64,000 nucleotides of DNA. Origin: Mesorhizobium sp. WSM4904 (GTDB lineage Bacteria; Pseudomonadota; Alphaproteobacteria; Rhizobiales; Rhizobiaceae). The position numbers and the translations under genes were made by a program. Below the pieces are notes generated by a model, which was not told where the DNA came from, ran no database searches, and saw only the letters and a list, made by a program, of their open reading frames with translations. The stretch spans positions 186,001 through 250,000 of the forward strand of contig NZ_CP121354.1 of the NCBI RefSeq assembly GCF_029674545.1. The letters are read 5' to 3'. Of this stretch, positions 8,287-18,276 are shown piece by piece (position 1 is the stretch's first letter; each line of letters begins with the position of its first letter).

Positions 8287-9417
8287 ATGAACATCAAGAG
8301 CCTTCTACTCGGCTCCGCTGCGGCACTGATCGCAGTTTCGGGCGCCCGCGCCGCCGACGCGGTCACCGTCGCCGAGCCGGAACCGGCCGAATACGTCAAG
8401 ATCTGCGACGTCTATGGCGCGGGTTACTTCTACATCCCCGGCACCGAGACCTGCCTGCGCATCGGCGGCTATGTCCGCTATGACGCTGGCGTTGGCGATG
8501 TCGGCTCCTTCGACGGCCGCACGGCTACCGACCATGAGGACGGTGACGCCCAGGACTCTTGGAAGAAGAACGCCCGCTTCACGCTGAAGACCTGGACCGG
8601 CCAGGAGACCGAGCTCGGCACGTTGAAGACCTATACCGAGACAAAATTCGACTTCTCGAATGGCGGCCCCACGTCTACTCCTAAGCTGAGCTTCGCCTGG
8701 ATCCAGCTCGGCGGCCTGCGCGTCGGTAAGGACGAAACGCCTTACGATCAGTTCATCGGCTACGCCGGCAACGTCATCCAGGACACGATCATCCCGTACG
8801 GCATCAAAGATACCAATGTCGTCAGCTACTACTTCGACGCCGGCAGCGGCTTCTCGGGCGTGATCTCGCTCGAAGAGGGCTCGGACGGTTCAGGCATATC
8901 CGGCACGATCGACAGCTATGTTCCGCATGTCGTCGGCGGCTTGAAGTACAAGGGCGACTGGGGCGCGGTCACCGGCGTCGTGGCCTATGACAGCAACTAC
9001 GAGGAAGTGGCCGGCAAGGTTCGCTTGGACGTCAATGTCACCAAGGAGCTGTCGCTGTTCATCATGGGCGGCTACGGCACGGACGACAACCTCACCGACG
9101 ACGCCGGCAACGTCATCGACGCTCATGGCCGCGGCTTCTACAAGCCGTGGGGCGGCAACTGGGCCGTCTGGGGCGGCGGCACCTACAAGTTCAACGACAA
9201 GACCTCGTTCAACCTGCAGGCCTCGGCTGACGACGACAAGAACTACGCGCTCGCAGCCAACATCGCTTACACCATCGTTCCGGGCTTCACGATCACGACC
9301 GAAGTCGACTGGGATCACTACGGTCACTTCGGCGACGGCACCTCGGCCGTCAACTGGACCAAGGCCGACAAGAAGAACAGCGTCGGCGGCATCGTCCGCT
9401 TCCAGCGCTCGTTCTGA
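8287..9417 (+). CDS. Outer-membrane porin (Porin_2/Omp2b type)
   Basis: 376 residues with a signal peptide (MNIKSLLLGSAAALIAVSGARA, cleaved before ADAV). The mature start has the family hallmarks VKICDVYGAGYFYIPGTETC and LRIGGYVRYDAG, and the protein ends in RFQRSF with the terminal phenylalanine used for outer-membrane assembly. Rhizobiales porins of this family form 16-stranded trimeric channels for small hydrophilic solutes. The ribosome binding site GGAGATTC lies just upstream. The gene is monocistronic, with a strong hairpin after the stop. Regulation is suggested by the long palindrome-rich leader. Confidence 0.95.
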   Translation: MNIKSLLLGSAAALIAVSGARAADAVTVAEPEPAEYVKICDVYGAGYFYIPGTETCLRIGGYVRYDAGVGDVGSFDGRTATDHEDGDAQDSWKKNARFTLKTWTGQETELGTLKTYTETKFDFSNGGPTSTPKLSFAWIQLGGLRVGKDETPYDQFIGYAGNVIQDTIIPYGIKDTNVVSYYFDAGSGFSGVISLEEGSDGSGISGTIDSYVPHVVGGLKYKGDWGAVTGVVAYDSNYEEVAGKVRLDVNVTKELSLFIMGGYGTDDNLTDDAGNVIDAHGRGFYKPWGGNWAVWGGGTYKFNDKTSFNLQASADDDKNYALAANIAYTIVPGFTITTEVDWDHYGHFGDGTSAVNWTKADKKNSVGGIVRFQRSF

Positions 9418-9440
9418 TCGAACCTGCTATCTCGACAAGG

Positions 9441-9475
9441 AAGGCCCGCGGCATCGCCGTGGGCCCTTTTGTTGT
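9441..9475 (+). terminator. Rho-independent terminator of the porin gene
   Basis: GGCCCGCGG / CCGTGGGCC stem with loop CATCG, followed by CTTTTGTTGT. It starts about 25 bp after the porin stop and also lies between convergent genes. Confidence 0.85.
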
Positions 9476-9488
9476 CTGGGCTGAAGGT

Positions 9489-11768
9489 TCAATTCCCCGC
9501 CGTATAGGCCGCGATCGCCGCCATGTTGACGATGTCACTATCCTTGGCGTTGAGCGAGACGATCTGGACCGGCTTGTTCAGGCCGACCAGCAGCGGGCCG
9601 ATGACGGTCGAGCCGCCGAGCTCCTGCAGCATCTTGGTCGAGATCGAGGCCGAGTGGAATGCCGGCATCACCAGCACATTGGCCGGACCGGTGAGCCTGA
9701 TGAATGGATACTGCGCCATGGCGCGAGGGTTCAGCGCCACATCGGCGGCCATCTCGCCGTCATATTCGAAATCGACGCGGCGCTTGTCGAGGATGCGCAC
9801 CGCCTCCTGTATCCGCTCCGAGCGCTCGCCCTGCGGGTGGCCGAAGGTGGAGTAGGCGAGCATGGCGAGCCTGGGCTCATAGCCCATGCGGCGGGCAAAG
9901 CCAGCCGCCTCCTCGGCGATGTCGGCGATCTGTTCGGCATTCGGCATGTCGTGCACGGCGGTGTCGGCGATCATCACGGTGCGGCCGCGCGCGAGCACGA
10001 TCGAGGCGCCGATGACGCGATGGCCGGGCTTGGCGTCGATGACGCGGCGCACGTCGTCGAGCGCGGTGGAATAGTTGCGCGTCACGCCGGTGACGATGCC
10101 GTCGGCGTCGCCCAGCGCCACCATGCAGGCGGCGAAATGGTTGCGGTCGTTGTTGATCAGGCGCTGACAGTCGCGGAACAGGAAGCCTTTCCGCTGCATG
10201 CGCTCGTAGAGATAGTCGGTGTAGATGCCGTTGCGGCGCGACAGCCTGGCATTGATGATCTCGAGGCCCTGCTTGTTGAGGTCGATGCCGGCGTTGCGGG
10301 CGTTCTCCTTGATGACGTCGTCGCGGCCGAGCAGGATCGCGGTGCCGAGCTTCTGGTTCGCATAGGAGACGGCGGCGCGCATCACCTGTTCCTCCTCGCC
10401 CTCGGCGAAGACGATGCGCTTGGGCTGGCGGCGGACCCGGTCGTAGATACGCTGAAGCGTCGAGGCGATCGGATCGCGGCGGGCAGACAGCTCCTGCGCA
10501 TAGCGGTCGAGGTCGAGGATCGGCTTGCGGGCGACGCCCGAGTCCATCGCGGCCTTGGCCACCGCCAGCGGGATCGCCGAGATCAACCGCGGATCGAAGG
10601 GCACGGGAATGATGTAGTTGGGACCGAATTTCGGCCGGTTGCCTTGATAGGCCGCCGCCACGTCGTCCGGCACATCCTGGCGCGCAAGCTCGGCCAGCGC
10701 GCGTGCGGCGGCGATCTTCATCTCGTCGTTGATGGTGGTGGCCCGGACATCCAGCGCGCCGCGGAAGATATAGGGGAAGCCCAAGACATTGTTGACCTGG
10801 TTCGGGTAATCCGATCGTCCGGTCGCCATGATGGCATCGGTGCGGATCTCGCCCACTTCCTCGGGCGTGATCTCCGGATCGGGATTGGCCATGGCGAAGA
10901 TGATCGGGTTCTTGGCCATGGATTGCACCATGGCGGGTGTCAGCGTGCCCTTGGCGGAAAGGCCGAGGAAAACGTCGGCGCCGTCCAGCGCCTCGGCCAG
11001 GCTGCGCGCCTCGGTCTTGACCGCATGCGCCGACTTCCACTGGTTCATGCCTTCGGTGCGGCCCTGGAAGACCACGCCCTTGGTGTCGCACAGGATGATG
11101 TTTTCCGGCGAAAAGCCCATCGCCTTCATCAATTCGATGCAGGCGATGCCGGCGGCGCCGGCGCCGTTGCAGACCATCTTCGTGGTCTTCATGTCGCGGC
11201 CGGTGATCTCCAGAGCGTTGATCAGCCCGGCGGAAGAGATGATGGCGGTGCCGTGCTGGTCGTCATGGAAGACCGGGATGTCCATCAGCTCGCGCAGGCG
11301 CTGCTCTATGATGAAGCATTCCGGCGCCTTGATGTCCTCGAGATTGATGCCGCCGAAGGAGGGCCCGAGGAAGCGCACGCAGTTGATGAACTCCTCGGCA
11401 TCCTCGGTCGCCACTTCGAGGTCGATGGAATCGACATCGGCGAAGCGCTTGAACAGCACCGCCTTGCCTTCCATCACCGGCTTCGAGGCCAGCGCGCCGA
11501 GATTGCCGAGGCCGAGAATGGCAGTGCCGTTGGAGATGACGGCGACCATGTTGCCGCGCGCGGTATAATCGAAGGCGCGGCTCGGATCCTCGGCGATGGC
11601 GCGCACGGGAACGGCGACGCCCGGCGAATAGGCGAGGCTGAGATCGCGCTGGGTGGCCATCGGCTTGGTGGCGACGATCTCCAGCTTGCCTGGCCGCCCC
11701 ATGGCGTGGAATTCGAGCGCCTCCTGCGCGCTGACGGAGGGCCCGCTGTTTTCGGTTTTCCTGGCCAT
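9489..11768 (-). CDS. maeB: NADP-dependent malic enzyme with C-terminal phosphotransacetylase-like domain
   Basis: 759 residues, the length of the large bifunctional-looking malic enzymes of rhizobia (Tme/Dme). Residues ~20-430 form the malic enzyme part: YSPGVAVP, then HDDQHGTA, NGAGAAGIA and SAKGTLTP (cofactor and malate sites). Residues ~440-759 resemble phosphate acetyltransferase (FAEGEEEQVMRAA, GASIVLARGRT), which in this family is regulatory and usually inactive. It decarboxylates malate to pyruvate in the cytoplasm, feeding acetyl-CoA or NADPH pools when growing on C4 acids. NAD versus NADP preference cannot be read with certainty. It is divergent from mutS with a 230-bp gap. Confidence 0.93.
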   Translation of the reverse strand: MARKTENSGPSVSAQEALEFHAMGRPGKLEIVATKPMATQRDLSLAYSPGVAVPVRAIAEDPSRAFDYTARGNMVAVISNGTAILGLGNLGALASKPVMEGKAVLFKRFADVDSIDLEVATEDAEEFINCVRFLGPSFGGINLEDIKAPECFIIEQRLRELMDIPVFHDDQHGTAIISSAGLINALEITGRDMKTTKMVCNGAGAAGIACIELMKAMGFSPENIILCDTKGVVFQGRTEGMNQWKSAHAVKTEARSLAEALDGADVFLGLSAKGTLTPAMVQSMAKNPIIFAMANPDPEITPEEVGEIRTDAIMATGRSDYPNQVNNVLGFPYIFRGALDVRATTINDEMKIAAARALAELARQDVPDDVAAAYQGNRPKFGPNYIIPVPFDPRLISAIPLAVAKAAMDSGVARKPILDLDRYAQELSARRDPIASTLQRIYDRVRRQPKRIVFAEGEEEQVMRAAVSYANQKLGTAILLGRDDVIKENARNAGIDLNKQGLEIINARLSRRNGIYTDYLYERMQRKGFLFRDCQRLINNDRNHFAACMVALGDADGIVTGVTRNYSTALDDVRRVIDAKPGHRVIGASIVLARGRTVMIADTAVHDMPNAEQIADIAEEAAGFARRMGYEPRLAMLAYSTFGHPQGERSERIQEAVRILDKRRVDFEYDGEMAADVALNPRAMAQYPFIRLTGPANVLVMPAFHSASISTKMLQELGGSTVIGPLLVGLNKPVQIVSLNAKDSDIVNMAAIAAYTAGN

Positions 11769-11999
11769 GATGCTCTTGATTTCCTCGCCTGTGCGGCACC
11801 GCTTGGGACGGGTGCTTTCTTATGGATTCCCGAATTAAGGCTACACGCGGCCACTGTAAACCGACAAGCCCGGCGAAGCTGCTTCAAGGCGCACGGGCCC
11901 AGGGATTGCCGAGGCTCAATTGGCAGCAGGCTCGCGGTTTCCCCTGCTTTTCGAGCGCCTGGCATTAAACCGCGTCGTCACATCTGCTAGCGTTCCGGC

Positions 12000-14735
12000 A
12001 TGAACATGCACATGCCGACCGACCCCGACGCGCAGGAAACGACGACGCCGGCGCCCGCCATGGGCACCGTCACGCCGATGATGGAGCAGTATATCGAGAT
12101 CAAGGCGGCGAACCCGGATTCGCTGCTCTTCTACCGCATGGGCGATTTCTACGAGCTGTTCTTCGACGACGCCGAGAAGGCGAGCCAGGCGCTCGGCATC
12201 GTTTTGACCCGGCGCGGCAAGCACCAGGGCCACGACATTCCAATGTGCGGCGTGCCGGTGCATGCGGCGGACGACTATCTGCAGAAGCTGATCGCGCAAG
12301 GCTTTCGCGTTGCGGTGTGCGAACAGATCGAGGATCCGGCCGAAGCCAAGAAACGCGGCTCGAAATCGGTGGTGCGCCGCGACGTGGTGCGGCTGGTCAC
12401 GCCCGGCACCATCACCGAGGACAAGCTGCTCGCGCCCTCTGAATCGAGCTTTCTGATGGCGCTGGGGCGGGTGAAGGGCGGCAATGCGGCCAGCCAGGGC
12501 AGTTTCGCGCTGGCCTGGATCGACATCTCGACCGGCGCTTTCCGCGTCGCCGAGACGACGGCGGAGCGGCTGCTTGCCGACATCTTTCGCGTCGATCCGC
12601 GCGAGCTGATCGTCGCCGAGCCGGTGTTCCACGACCCGGAGCTGCGGCCGGTCTTCGACGTGCTCGGACGGGTCGCCAACCCGCAGCCGCCGTCGCTGTT
12701 CGATTCGGCGTCGGCCACGGGCCGCATCGCCCGCTTCTTCGATGTGGCGACGCCGGACAGTTTCGGCACCTTCTCGCGCGCCGAGCTGTCGGCGATCTCG
12801 GGCGCCATCGCCTATGTCGAGAAGACGCAGAAGGCCGAGCGGCCGCCGCTGTCGCGCCCCGAGCGCGAGGAGAGCGGCTCGACGCTGTTCATCGATCCGG
12901 CGACACGCGCCAATCTGGAACTCCTGCGCACGCTGTCAGGCAGCCGCGACGGCTCGCTGTTCAAGGCGATCGACCGCACGGTGACCGGCGGCGGCGCAAG
13001 GCTGCTTGCCGACCGGCTGATGGCGCCGCTGACCGATCCGGCGGCGATCGCGGCAAGACTGGATTCGGTCTCGTTCTTCCGGGCCGAGACGCAGCTTTGC
13101 CAAGGCTTGCGTGCGAACCTGAAAAGCGTCGCCGACATGCCGCGAGCGCTATCCCGGCTGGCGCTCAACCGCGGTGGCCCCCGCGACCTCGGCGGGCTGC
13201 GCGCCGGCTTCGAGGCGGCGGCGGCGATTGCCGGGCTGTTCGCGGCGACGGACCTGCCCGCAGAGCTCGCTGCGGCGCTCGCGGCGATCAAGGCCTTGCC
13301 CGAGGCGCCGGCCCGCCATCTCAGCGAAGCACTCGACGACGAGCTGCCGCTCATCAAGCGCGACGGCGGCTTCGTGCGCTCCGGTTATCATGCCGAACTG
13401 GACGAGATGCGGGCGCTGCGCGACGAGTCGCGAAAAGTGATCGCCGGGCTGGAGCGCTCGCTGATCGAGGAGACCGGCATCCGCTCGCTGAAGATCCGGC
13501 ACAACAACGTGCTCGGCTACTATATCGAGGTGACGGCCAACCATCACTCGATCATGACCGGCAGCGATGCGGCCAAGGCGCGCTTCATCCATCGCCAGAC
13601 CATGGCCAACGCCATGCGCTTCACGACGACGGAACTGGCCGAGCTGGAATCGAAGATCGCCAATGCCGCCGACCGGGCGCTCGGCATCGAGCTTGCCGCG
13701 TTCGACCGACTGACGGCGGAGGTGGTCGGCGAGGCGGACAGCATCCGCGCCGGCGCCGAGGCGCTCGCCGTGCTCGACGTGTCGTCGGCGCTGGCACTGC
13801 TTTCCGAGAGCGAAGGCTGGTGCCGACCGGCGGTCGATGCCAGCCTCGCCTTCGAGATTTCCGGCGGGCGGCATCCGGTCGTGGAACAGGCGCTCAGGCG
13901 TTCCGGCGAGGGGCCATTCGTCGCCAATGACTGCGACCTCTCGCCGGAAGGCGGCGCGAAGGCGGGCGCCATCTGGCTGCTCACCGGTCCGAACATGGGC
14001 GGCAAGTCGACGTTCCTCAGGCAAAACGCGCTGATCACCATCCTTGCCCAGACCGGCTCCTTCGTCCCGGCCGAGAGCGCCCATATCGGCGTCGTCGACC
14101 GGCTGTTCTCGCGCGTCGGCGCTTCGGACGATCTGGCGCGCGGCCGCTCGACCTTCATGGTCGAGATGGTCGAGACGGCGGCGATCCTCAACCAGGCGGG
14201 CGAGCGGGCGCTGGTCATCCTCGACGAGATCGGCCGCGGCACCGCTACCTTCGACGGACTGTCGATCGCCTGGGCGGCGGTCGAATATCTGCACGAGAAG
14301 AACCGCTGCCGGGCGATCTTCGCCACCCATTTCCACGAGATGACGGCGCTGGCCGGCAAGCTGTCGCGGCTCTCCAACGTCACCATGCGGGTCAAGGAAT
14401 GGGAAGGCGACGTCGTCTTCCTGCACGAGGTCGGCAAGGGCGCAGCCGACCGCTCCTATGGCGTGCAGGTGGCACGGCTCGCCGGCCTGCCGGAAGCGGT
14501 GGTGGCACGCGCCAGGCAAGTGCTGCACCAGTTGGAGGAAGGCGAGGTCTCGGGCAAGGCCAACCGGCTGGTCGACGACCTGCCGCTGTTTTCCGTGGCG
14601 GTGAAACGCGAAGCGCCTAAGCCGGCTAAGAACGACGCGCTGGGCGAAGCGCTCGGAGCGATCAATCCGGACGAGATGACGCCGCGCGAGGCGCTGGAGG
14701 CGCTGTATCGGCTAAAGGGCCTGGCCGACCGGTAA
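12000..14735 (+). CDS. mutS: DNA mismatch repair protein MutS
   Basis: 911 residues. The N-terminal mismatch-recognition motif is present ([15 protein letters not shown], Phe-x-Glu), followed by connector, lever and clamp regions, then the ABC-type ATPase: Walker [10 protein letters not shown] (~residue 665), Walker [11 protein letters not shown] and ATHFHEM. It binds base mismatches and small loops and recruits MutL. Rhizobia lack MutH, so strand discrimination is not methyl-directed by that protein. The start at 12000 is the first ATG after a stop. It abuts the convergent methyltransferase-like gene with no bases between. Confidence 0.97.
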   Translation: MNMHMPTDPDAQETTTPAPAMGTVTPMMEQYIEIKAANPDSLLFYRMGDFYELFFDDAEKASQALGIVLTRRGKHQGHDIPMCGVPVHAADDYLQKLIAQGFRVAVCEQIEDPAEAKKRGSKSVVRRDVVRLVTPGTITEDKLLAPSESSFLMALGRVKGGNAASQGSFALAWIDISTGAFRVAETTAERLLADIFRVDPRELIVAEPVFHDPELRPVFDVLGRVANPQPPSLFDSASATGRIARFFDVATPDSFGTFSRAELSAISGAIAYVEKTQKAERPPLSRPEREESGSTLFIDPATRANLELLRTLSGSRDGSLFKAIDRTVTGGGARLLADRLMAPLTDPAAIAARLDSVSFFRAETQLCQGLRANLKSVADMPRALSRLALNRGGPRDLGGLRAGFEAAAAIAGLFAATDLPAELAAALAAIKALPEAPARHLSEALDDELPLIKRDGGFVRSGYHAELDEMRALRDESRKVIAGLERSLIEETGIRSLKIRHNNVLGYYIEVTANHHSIMTGSDAAKARFIHRQTMANAMRFTTTELAELESKIANAADRALGIELAAFDRLTAEVVGEADSIRAGAEALAVLDVSSALALLSESEGWCRPAVDASLAFEISGGRHPVVEQALRRSGEGPFVANDCDLSPEGGAKAGAIWLLTGPNMGGKSTFLRQNALITILAQTGSFVPAESAHIGVVDRLFSRVGASDDLARGRSTFMVEMVETAAILNQAGERALVILDEIGRGTATFDGLSIAWAAVEYLHEKNRCRAIFATHFHEMTALAGKLSRLSNVTMRVKEWEGDVVFLHEVGKGAADRSYGVQVARLAGLPEAVVARARQVLHQLEEGEVSGKANRLVDDLPLFSVAVKREAPKPAKNDALGEALGAINPDEMTPREALEALYRLKGLADR

Positions 14736-15383
14736 TCAAAACAATCGGAACATCGGCGTCACCAGCCTTGCCGACTGGAGCCAGCCGAGCAATTCGACCG
14801 CCAGTATCGCCACAAGGAAGTAAGAACTGTCAATGGCGGTCCGCCTCAGCGCCACTGAGTCGAAGGTGACGGGAGACGGGCCCAAGACATCGTCGTCATC
14901 GCGCCACAGACGGGGAAAGAAGGGCGGCACGCTTCGACAATAGCGCCAATAGGCCTCGCCAAAGATGGCGTCCAGCGCGACCGCTTCGCGCGCCGCGACA
15001 TAGGAAAAGACCAGATAGGTGAAGCCAAAGAGAAACGCCGAAAGGATCAGCGACCCGAATGTCAGCCCGACGCCGGCCAGTCCAAGGGCCGAGAAGAAAT
15101 AAAGCGGGTTGCGCGTATAGGCGTAGGGGCCGGTTGTGACGAGTTCACGGTTCTTGCGTCCGCCAACATACAGCGATGCCCAGCAGCGGCCGCCGATACA
15201 GATGAAGATCAGCATGGTACCCACAAATTCCAGCATTTGGCGAAAGGCGCTGCCTTGCGGCCACCCACTCTCCGCAAGCAGAGCCGGCGTCAGGATGACG
15301 GGAACAACCAGCCAAAGGAAACGCATCCTTCTGCCCTGTTGAAAAGCCGTCGCGGAAAGCGGCATCGGGGACTTCTCGTGCAT
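14736..15383 (-). CDS. Isoprenylcysteine carboxyl methyltransferase/PEMT-like membrane protein
   Basis: 215 residues with about five hydrophobic segments. The family signature TTGPYAYTRNPLYFFSALG (residues ~88-106) is the SAM-binding region of bacterial ICMT/phospholipid N-methyltransferase-like proteins; the later EAYWRYCRSVPPFFP matches the second conserved block (usually EYxxYxxxVPRFxP). Membrane-associated methyl transfer is likely, but the acceptor is unknown. It is convergent with mutS, with adjacent stop codons. Confidence 0.82.
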   Translation of the reverse strand: MHEKSPMPLSATAFQQGRRMRFLWLVVPVILTPALLAESGWPQGSAFRQMLEFVGTMLIFICIGGRCWASLYVGGRKNRELVTTGPYAYTRNPLYFFSALGLAGVGLTFGSLILSAFLFGFTYLVFSYVAAREAVALDAIFGEAYWRYCRSVPPFFPRLWRDDDDVLGPSPVTFDSVALRRTAIDSSYFLVAILAVELLGWLQSARLVTPMFRLF

Positions 15384-15396
15384 TTACGTCATCGCC

Positions 15397-16311
15397 TCAG
15401 TCGTCGCGCAGCGCGGCTCCCTTGTCGGTCCAGGCCGGCGGCAATCCCATCCGATCGCCGAGGAAGCCGACCAGTCCGGGCGATTTGCCGAATACGTTGC
15501 AGGCCGGATATTTCGGCCCGCCGCCGACCATGGCGCGCAATTCCGCCCTCATCGGCAGCGACGGCAGCTTGCCGAAGGGCCTCTCGCCGGTGACCAGGAG
15601 CTTGCTGAAATCGTGGCCGAACTTCGCCGCCAGGTCGTAGGCGTCGCCCTCCCGGGCGACCCGGCCGGAATCCAGCAGGGCGTTCGCGCCGCGCCCCCAG
15701 ATCATGGCTGCCGCCTGCTTGCCGTTGTCAGCGATCGCTTCGGCTTCAAGCGACAGGCTGCCCAAGCCGATCGGCAGGCGCGGAACCGGAACGTGCATTT
15801 CAGGCAGCGCGACGGAAACCGCCGTGGACGCGAGTTTCGAAACGCCTGCCGCCAGCGCATTCGTCGGCGCCGCATGCGTTACCATCGCGTGGACCGTCAG
15901 GTCGGCCGGCTCGGTCAGGGCGACCACTTGAAAGCGCTGGCTCAGGCCGGAGCAAAGGGTCCTGTCGACGGCATTCGTGATCAGGCCGCGCTGCGCCGAC
16001 GTCAATGTCGATTTTCCGGCGGCGGGCTGCGAAAAGCCCGTCGGAATGATCCGAACGGTTTTTGCCGCAAGCACGTCGTCCTTGCTCACCCGCATTAGTG
16101 AGCGGGCTAACAAACCGTCCGACGGTTTCAACTCGTCATAGGATTGCAGTGAGCCTACCTGATCCAGCGGTGCGGACGCGCAGCCGACCGCAAGCGTGCT
16201 CAAGACCAGCACAAACGGCCATATGATGCGGTGGTCCGCGCGGCACGCGCGCGGATCGGCCGGGCCGCGATCGATGTGAGCCTCGCGACGGGAACGCAAG
16301 CAAGCTGCCAT
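15397..16311 (-). CDS. DUF3313-type lipoprotein
   Basis: 304 residues. A charged N-terminus is followed by a hydrophobic stretch (WPFVLVLSTL) and lipobox LAVGC (Cys at residue ~42), so a lipid-anchored envelope protein is predicted. The mature start (QVGSLQSYDELKPSDGLLARS) and the following IIPTGF region resemble the DUF3313 family. The ATG at 16311 was chosen because it gives a proper lipoprotein signal; a longer frame runs up to 16455 through the operator region. It is divergent from a TetR gene and shares a 17-bp palindrome with it, so it is probably the regulated target. Its role is unknown. Confidence 0.75.
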   Translation of the reverse strand: MAACLRSRREAHIDRGPADPRACRADHRIIWPFVLVLSTLAVGCASAPLDQVGSLQSYDELKPSDGLLARSLMRVSKDDVLAAKTVRIIPTGFSQPAAGKSTLTSAQRGLITNAVDRTLCSGLSQRFQVVALTEPADLTVHAMVTHAAPTNALAAGVSKLASTAVSVALPEMHVPVPRLPIGLGSLSLEAEAIADNGKQAAAMIWGRGANALLDSGRVAREGDAYDLAAKFGHDFSKLLVTGERPFGKLPSLPMRAELRAMVGGGPKYPACNVFGKSPGLVGFLGDRMGLPPAWTDKGAALRDD

Positions 16312-16362
16312 GGATGCCTCTGCATGGGTGCGCCCGGCGGGGCGTGTTGGGGAGCGCCAATA

Positions 16363-16379
16363 ATTGCACTCAGTGCAAT
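16363..16379. promoter_or_regulatory. TetR-type palindromic operator
   Basis: ATTGCACTCAGTGCAAT is a perfect 17-bp palindrome (8-bp arms around C). It lies 52 bp from the lipoprotein start and 98 bp from the TetR start, where an autorepressor would cover both divergent promoters. A second shorter palindrome, ATGGCGCCAT, is at 16386-16395. Confidence 0.7.
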
Positions 16380-16476
16380 AAATTGATGGCGCCATTATGG
16401 CGAGGTGTGATGACGGGCTTGAATATGCGCCAAATTTCTTGTCGCATCCGGGCAACGGTCATGGCAGGAGCACTCC

Positions 16477-17067
16477 ATGAACGATGCGCCAAAACCAGAA
16501 GGCCTGCGCGAGCGGAAGCGGCGGGAAACGTCCCGCCGCATCGCCGACGCCGGCCTGAAGGCTTTCCTGGCCAATGGCTACGACGCGACCACGCTTGACG
16601 AGATAGCTGCTGCCGCCGGCATCTCGCGCCGGACGTTCTTCCACTATTTCAAAAGCAAGGACGAGGTGCTGTTTGCGTCCTTGGGCAACCACGCAAGCGT
16701 GGTCAAAGCATCGATCCTTGCCGAGCCACCCACGGGAACGGCGATCGACATCGCCCGCGACGCATTGCTCAGTATTATCGGCAGCTTCCAGGGATCACAA
16801 ATGATGGCGACGGCCAAGATCATGCGGGAAAGCAAGACGCTGCGCTCGCGCAGGCACACGGGCTACCTGCAGTTCGAGCAAGCCATTTTCGACGGGTTAT
16901 GCGAGTTGCAGCCAGACCAAGCCCGCGACGGCCTGCGACTGGTCTCCTTGGTGGCGGTCGTCGCGTTGCGCCTGGCCGTGGAAACATGGCAGCAGCAACA
17001 CGCCAGGCGCCCGCTGGAAGGATATGTCCGGGATGCGTTTGAAAAACTGAAATCCGGGATTCGATAA
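16477..17067 (+). CDS. TetR/AcrR-family transcriptional regulator
   Basis: 196 residues. The N-terminal HTH is clear at residues ~10-60: RRIADAGLKAFLANGYDATTLDEIAAAAGISRRTFFHYFKSK in several blocks. The C-terminal ligand domain is not recognisable to a specific effector. The start is supported by GGAG at about 16465-16470. Divergent from the lipoprotein gene across a palindrome, it most likely represses itself and that gene in the absence of an inducer. Confidence 0.92.
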   Translation: MNDAPKPEGLRERKRRETSRRIADAGLKAFLANGYDATTLDEIAAAAGISRRTFFHYFKSKDEVLFASLGNHASVVKASILAEPPTGTAIDIARDALLSIIGSFQGSQMMATAKIMRESKTLRSRRHTGYLQFEQAIFDGLCELQPDQARDGLRLVSLVAVVALRLAVETWQQQHARRPLEGYVRDAFEKLKSGIR

Positions 17068-17106
17068 GTCCAGCCGCCTGAGACGTCGCAAAGAACACAA
17101 GCTGTG

Positions 17107-17133
17107 TTGACTCATTGTACCGTTCGGTACGAT
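17107..17133 (+). promoter_or_regulatory. Promoter with embedded TetR-type operator
   Basis: GTACCGTTCGGTAC (17117-17130) is a perfect 14-bp palindrome. It overlaps a plausible promoter with TTGACT (17107-17112) and TACGAT (17128-17133). It lies 36 bp before the NTF2-like gene and two genes before a TetR regulator. Confidence 0.6.
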
Positions 17134-17168
17134 GTCGTTATCGACGATCAAAACCGACAGGAGATCTC

Positions 17169-17633
17169 ATGAGCCGTCCGCCATTGCCGCCCTTCACGGC
17201 CGAAACGGCAGCACAAAAGGCGCGGCTCGCGGAAGATGCCTGGAACAGCCGCGACCCGGAGCGGGTTTCGCTCGCCTACACCGAGGACAGCGTCTGGCGT
17301 AACCGGGCGGAGTTCATCTCAGGCCGCGGCCAGATCGTCGGCTTCCTCAAGCGCAAATGGGCGCGCGAGCTGGACTATCGCCTGATCAAGGAAGTGTGGA
17401 CCTGGAACGAAAACCGCATCGCCGTGCGCTTCGCCTATGAATGGCGCGACGACAGCGGCCACTGGTTCCGCTCCTACGGCAACGAGAACTGGGAATTCGA
17501 CGAGGCCGGGCTGATGCGCCGCCGCGTGGCGAGCATCAACGACCTGCCGATCACGGAGCGTGAGCGGAAATATCATTGGCCGCTCGGCCGTCGGCCGGAC
17601 GACCATCCCGGTCTTTCGGAACTCGGGCTTTAG
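17169..17633 (+). CDS. NTF2-like superfamily protein (DUF1348 type)
   Basis: 154 residues. The whole protein matches the DUF1348/SnoaL-like cone fold: [21 protein letters not shown] at the start, [18 protein letters not shown] and the C-terminal [11 protein letters not shown] then [11 protein letters not shown]. The function of the family is not established; some members sit with detoxification genes. The ATG at 17169 follows GGAGATCT; an earlier frame start lies inside the operator. The gene is followed by a palindromic repeat and then by a TetR gene that probably controls it. Confidence 0.85.
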   Translation: MSRPPLPPFTAETAAQKARLAEDAWNSRDPERVSLAYTEDSVWRNRAEFISGRGQIVGFLKRKWARELDYRLIKEVWTWNENRIAVRFAYEWRDDSGHWFRSYGNENWEFDEAGLMRRRVASINDLPITERERKYHWPLGRRPDDHPGLSELGL

Positions 17634-17680
17634 AGCATGATCCCAAAAAGTGTGTAGCGGTTTTGGAAAAGATCATGCTC
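17633..17680. repeat. 48-bp palindromic intergenic element
   Basis: GAGCATGATC at the left end pairs with GATCATGCTC at the right end, and the middle contains AAAAAGTGTGTAGCGGTTTT. Its first base is the last base of the NTF2-like stop codon. It resembles the units at 555-662 and 61892-61998. Confidence 0.75.
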
Positions 17681-17697
17681 AAACAAGAACGCTAAGC

Positions 17698-18267
17698 ATG
17701 CGGCGCATCGCTCCAGATCGCGACCAGTTGCTGGGGATCGTGGCCGAGGTTTTCCGTGACCATGGCTATGAGGGCGCCAGCCTGGCCTTGATCGGCGAGG
17801 CGACGAGGCTGGGCAAGGGAAGCCTCTATCACTTCTTTCCCGGCGGTAAGGAGGAGATGGCGAGGGCCGTCATTGCCCATATCAATGGCTGGTTCGAGGA
17901 CAATGTCTTTGCGCCGTTGCGCGACAGCGCCGATCCGCGGGCCGGGATCGGGCACATGCTCGAAGCGACGGACAGCTATTTCCGCTCGGGACGGCGCGTT
18001 TGCCTTATCGGCGCCTTCGCGCTGGATGAATCGCGCGACCTCTTCACCGGCCAAATAAGGGACTATTTCGGCCGCTGGGTCGCGCGTCTCGCCGAAGCGC
18101 TCGCGCGATCCGGACTCCGACCGGGCGAGGCCAGCGAGCTTGCCGAGGAAGCCGTCGCCGCCATCCAGGGCGCACTTACGCTTGCCCGGGCCGCCAATGA
18201 CCTCGATGTATTCTCAAGGGCCTTGCGGCGGCTGCGGGTGCGGCTCGGGCTGCCGGCCGAGGTCTAG
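17698..18267 (+). CDS. TetR/AcrR-family transcriptional regulator
   Basis: 189 residues. N-terminal HTH: AEVFRDHGYEGASLALIGEATRLGKGSLYHFFPGGKEEM in blocks at residues ~13-50. The C-terminal half resembles the YxaF/LmrA-like TetR C-terminal domain (ACVIGAF-like segment RRVCLIGAFALDESRD). The ATG at 17698 is used because the longer reading starts inside the repeat. It probably represses the promoter at 17107-17133 upstream of the NTF2-like gene. It is convergent with the MBL hydrolase. Confidence 0.9.
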   Translation: MRRIAPDRDQLLGIVAEVFRDHGYEGASLALIGEATRLGKGSLYHFFPGGKEEMARAVIAHINGWFEDNVFAPLRDSADPRAGIGHMLEATDSYFRSGRRVCLIGAFALDESRDLFTGQIRDYFGRWVARLAEALARSGLRPGEASELAEEAVAAIQGALTLARAANDLDVFSRALRRLRVRLGLPAEV

Positions 18268-18276
18268 CCAAGCACC

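Noticed and set aside
9459..11990. 843-codon open frame on the plus strand across the malic enzyme gene
   Set aside because: It is antisense to a clear, motif-complete malic enzyme; long antisense frames are expected at this GC content and the translation has no family features.
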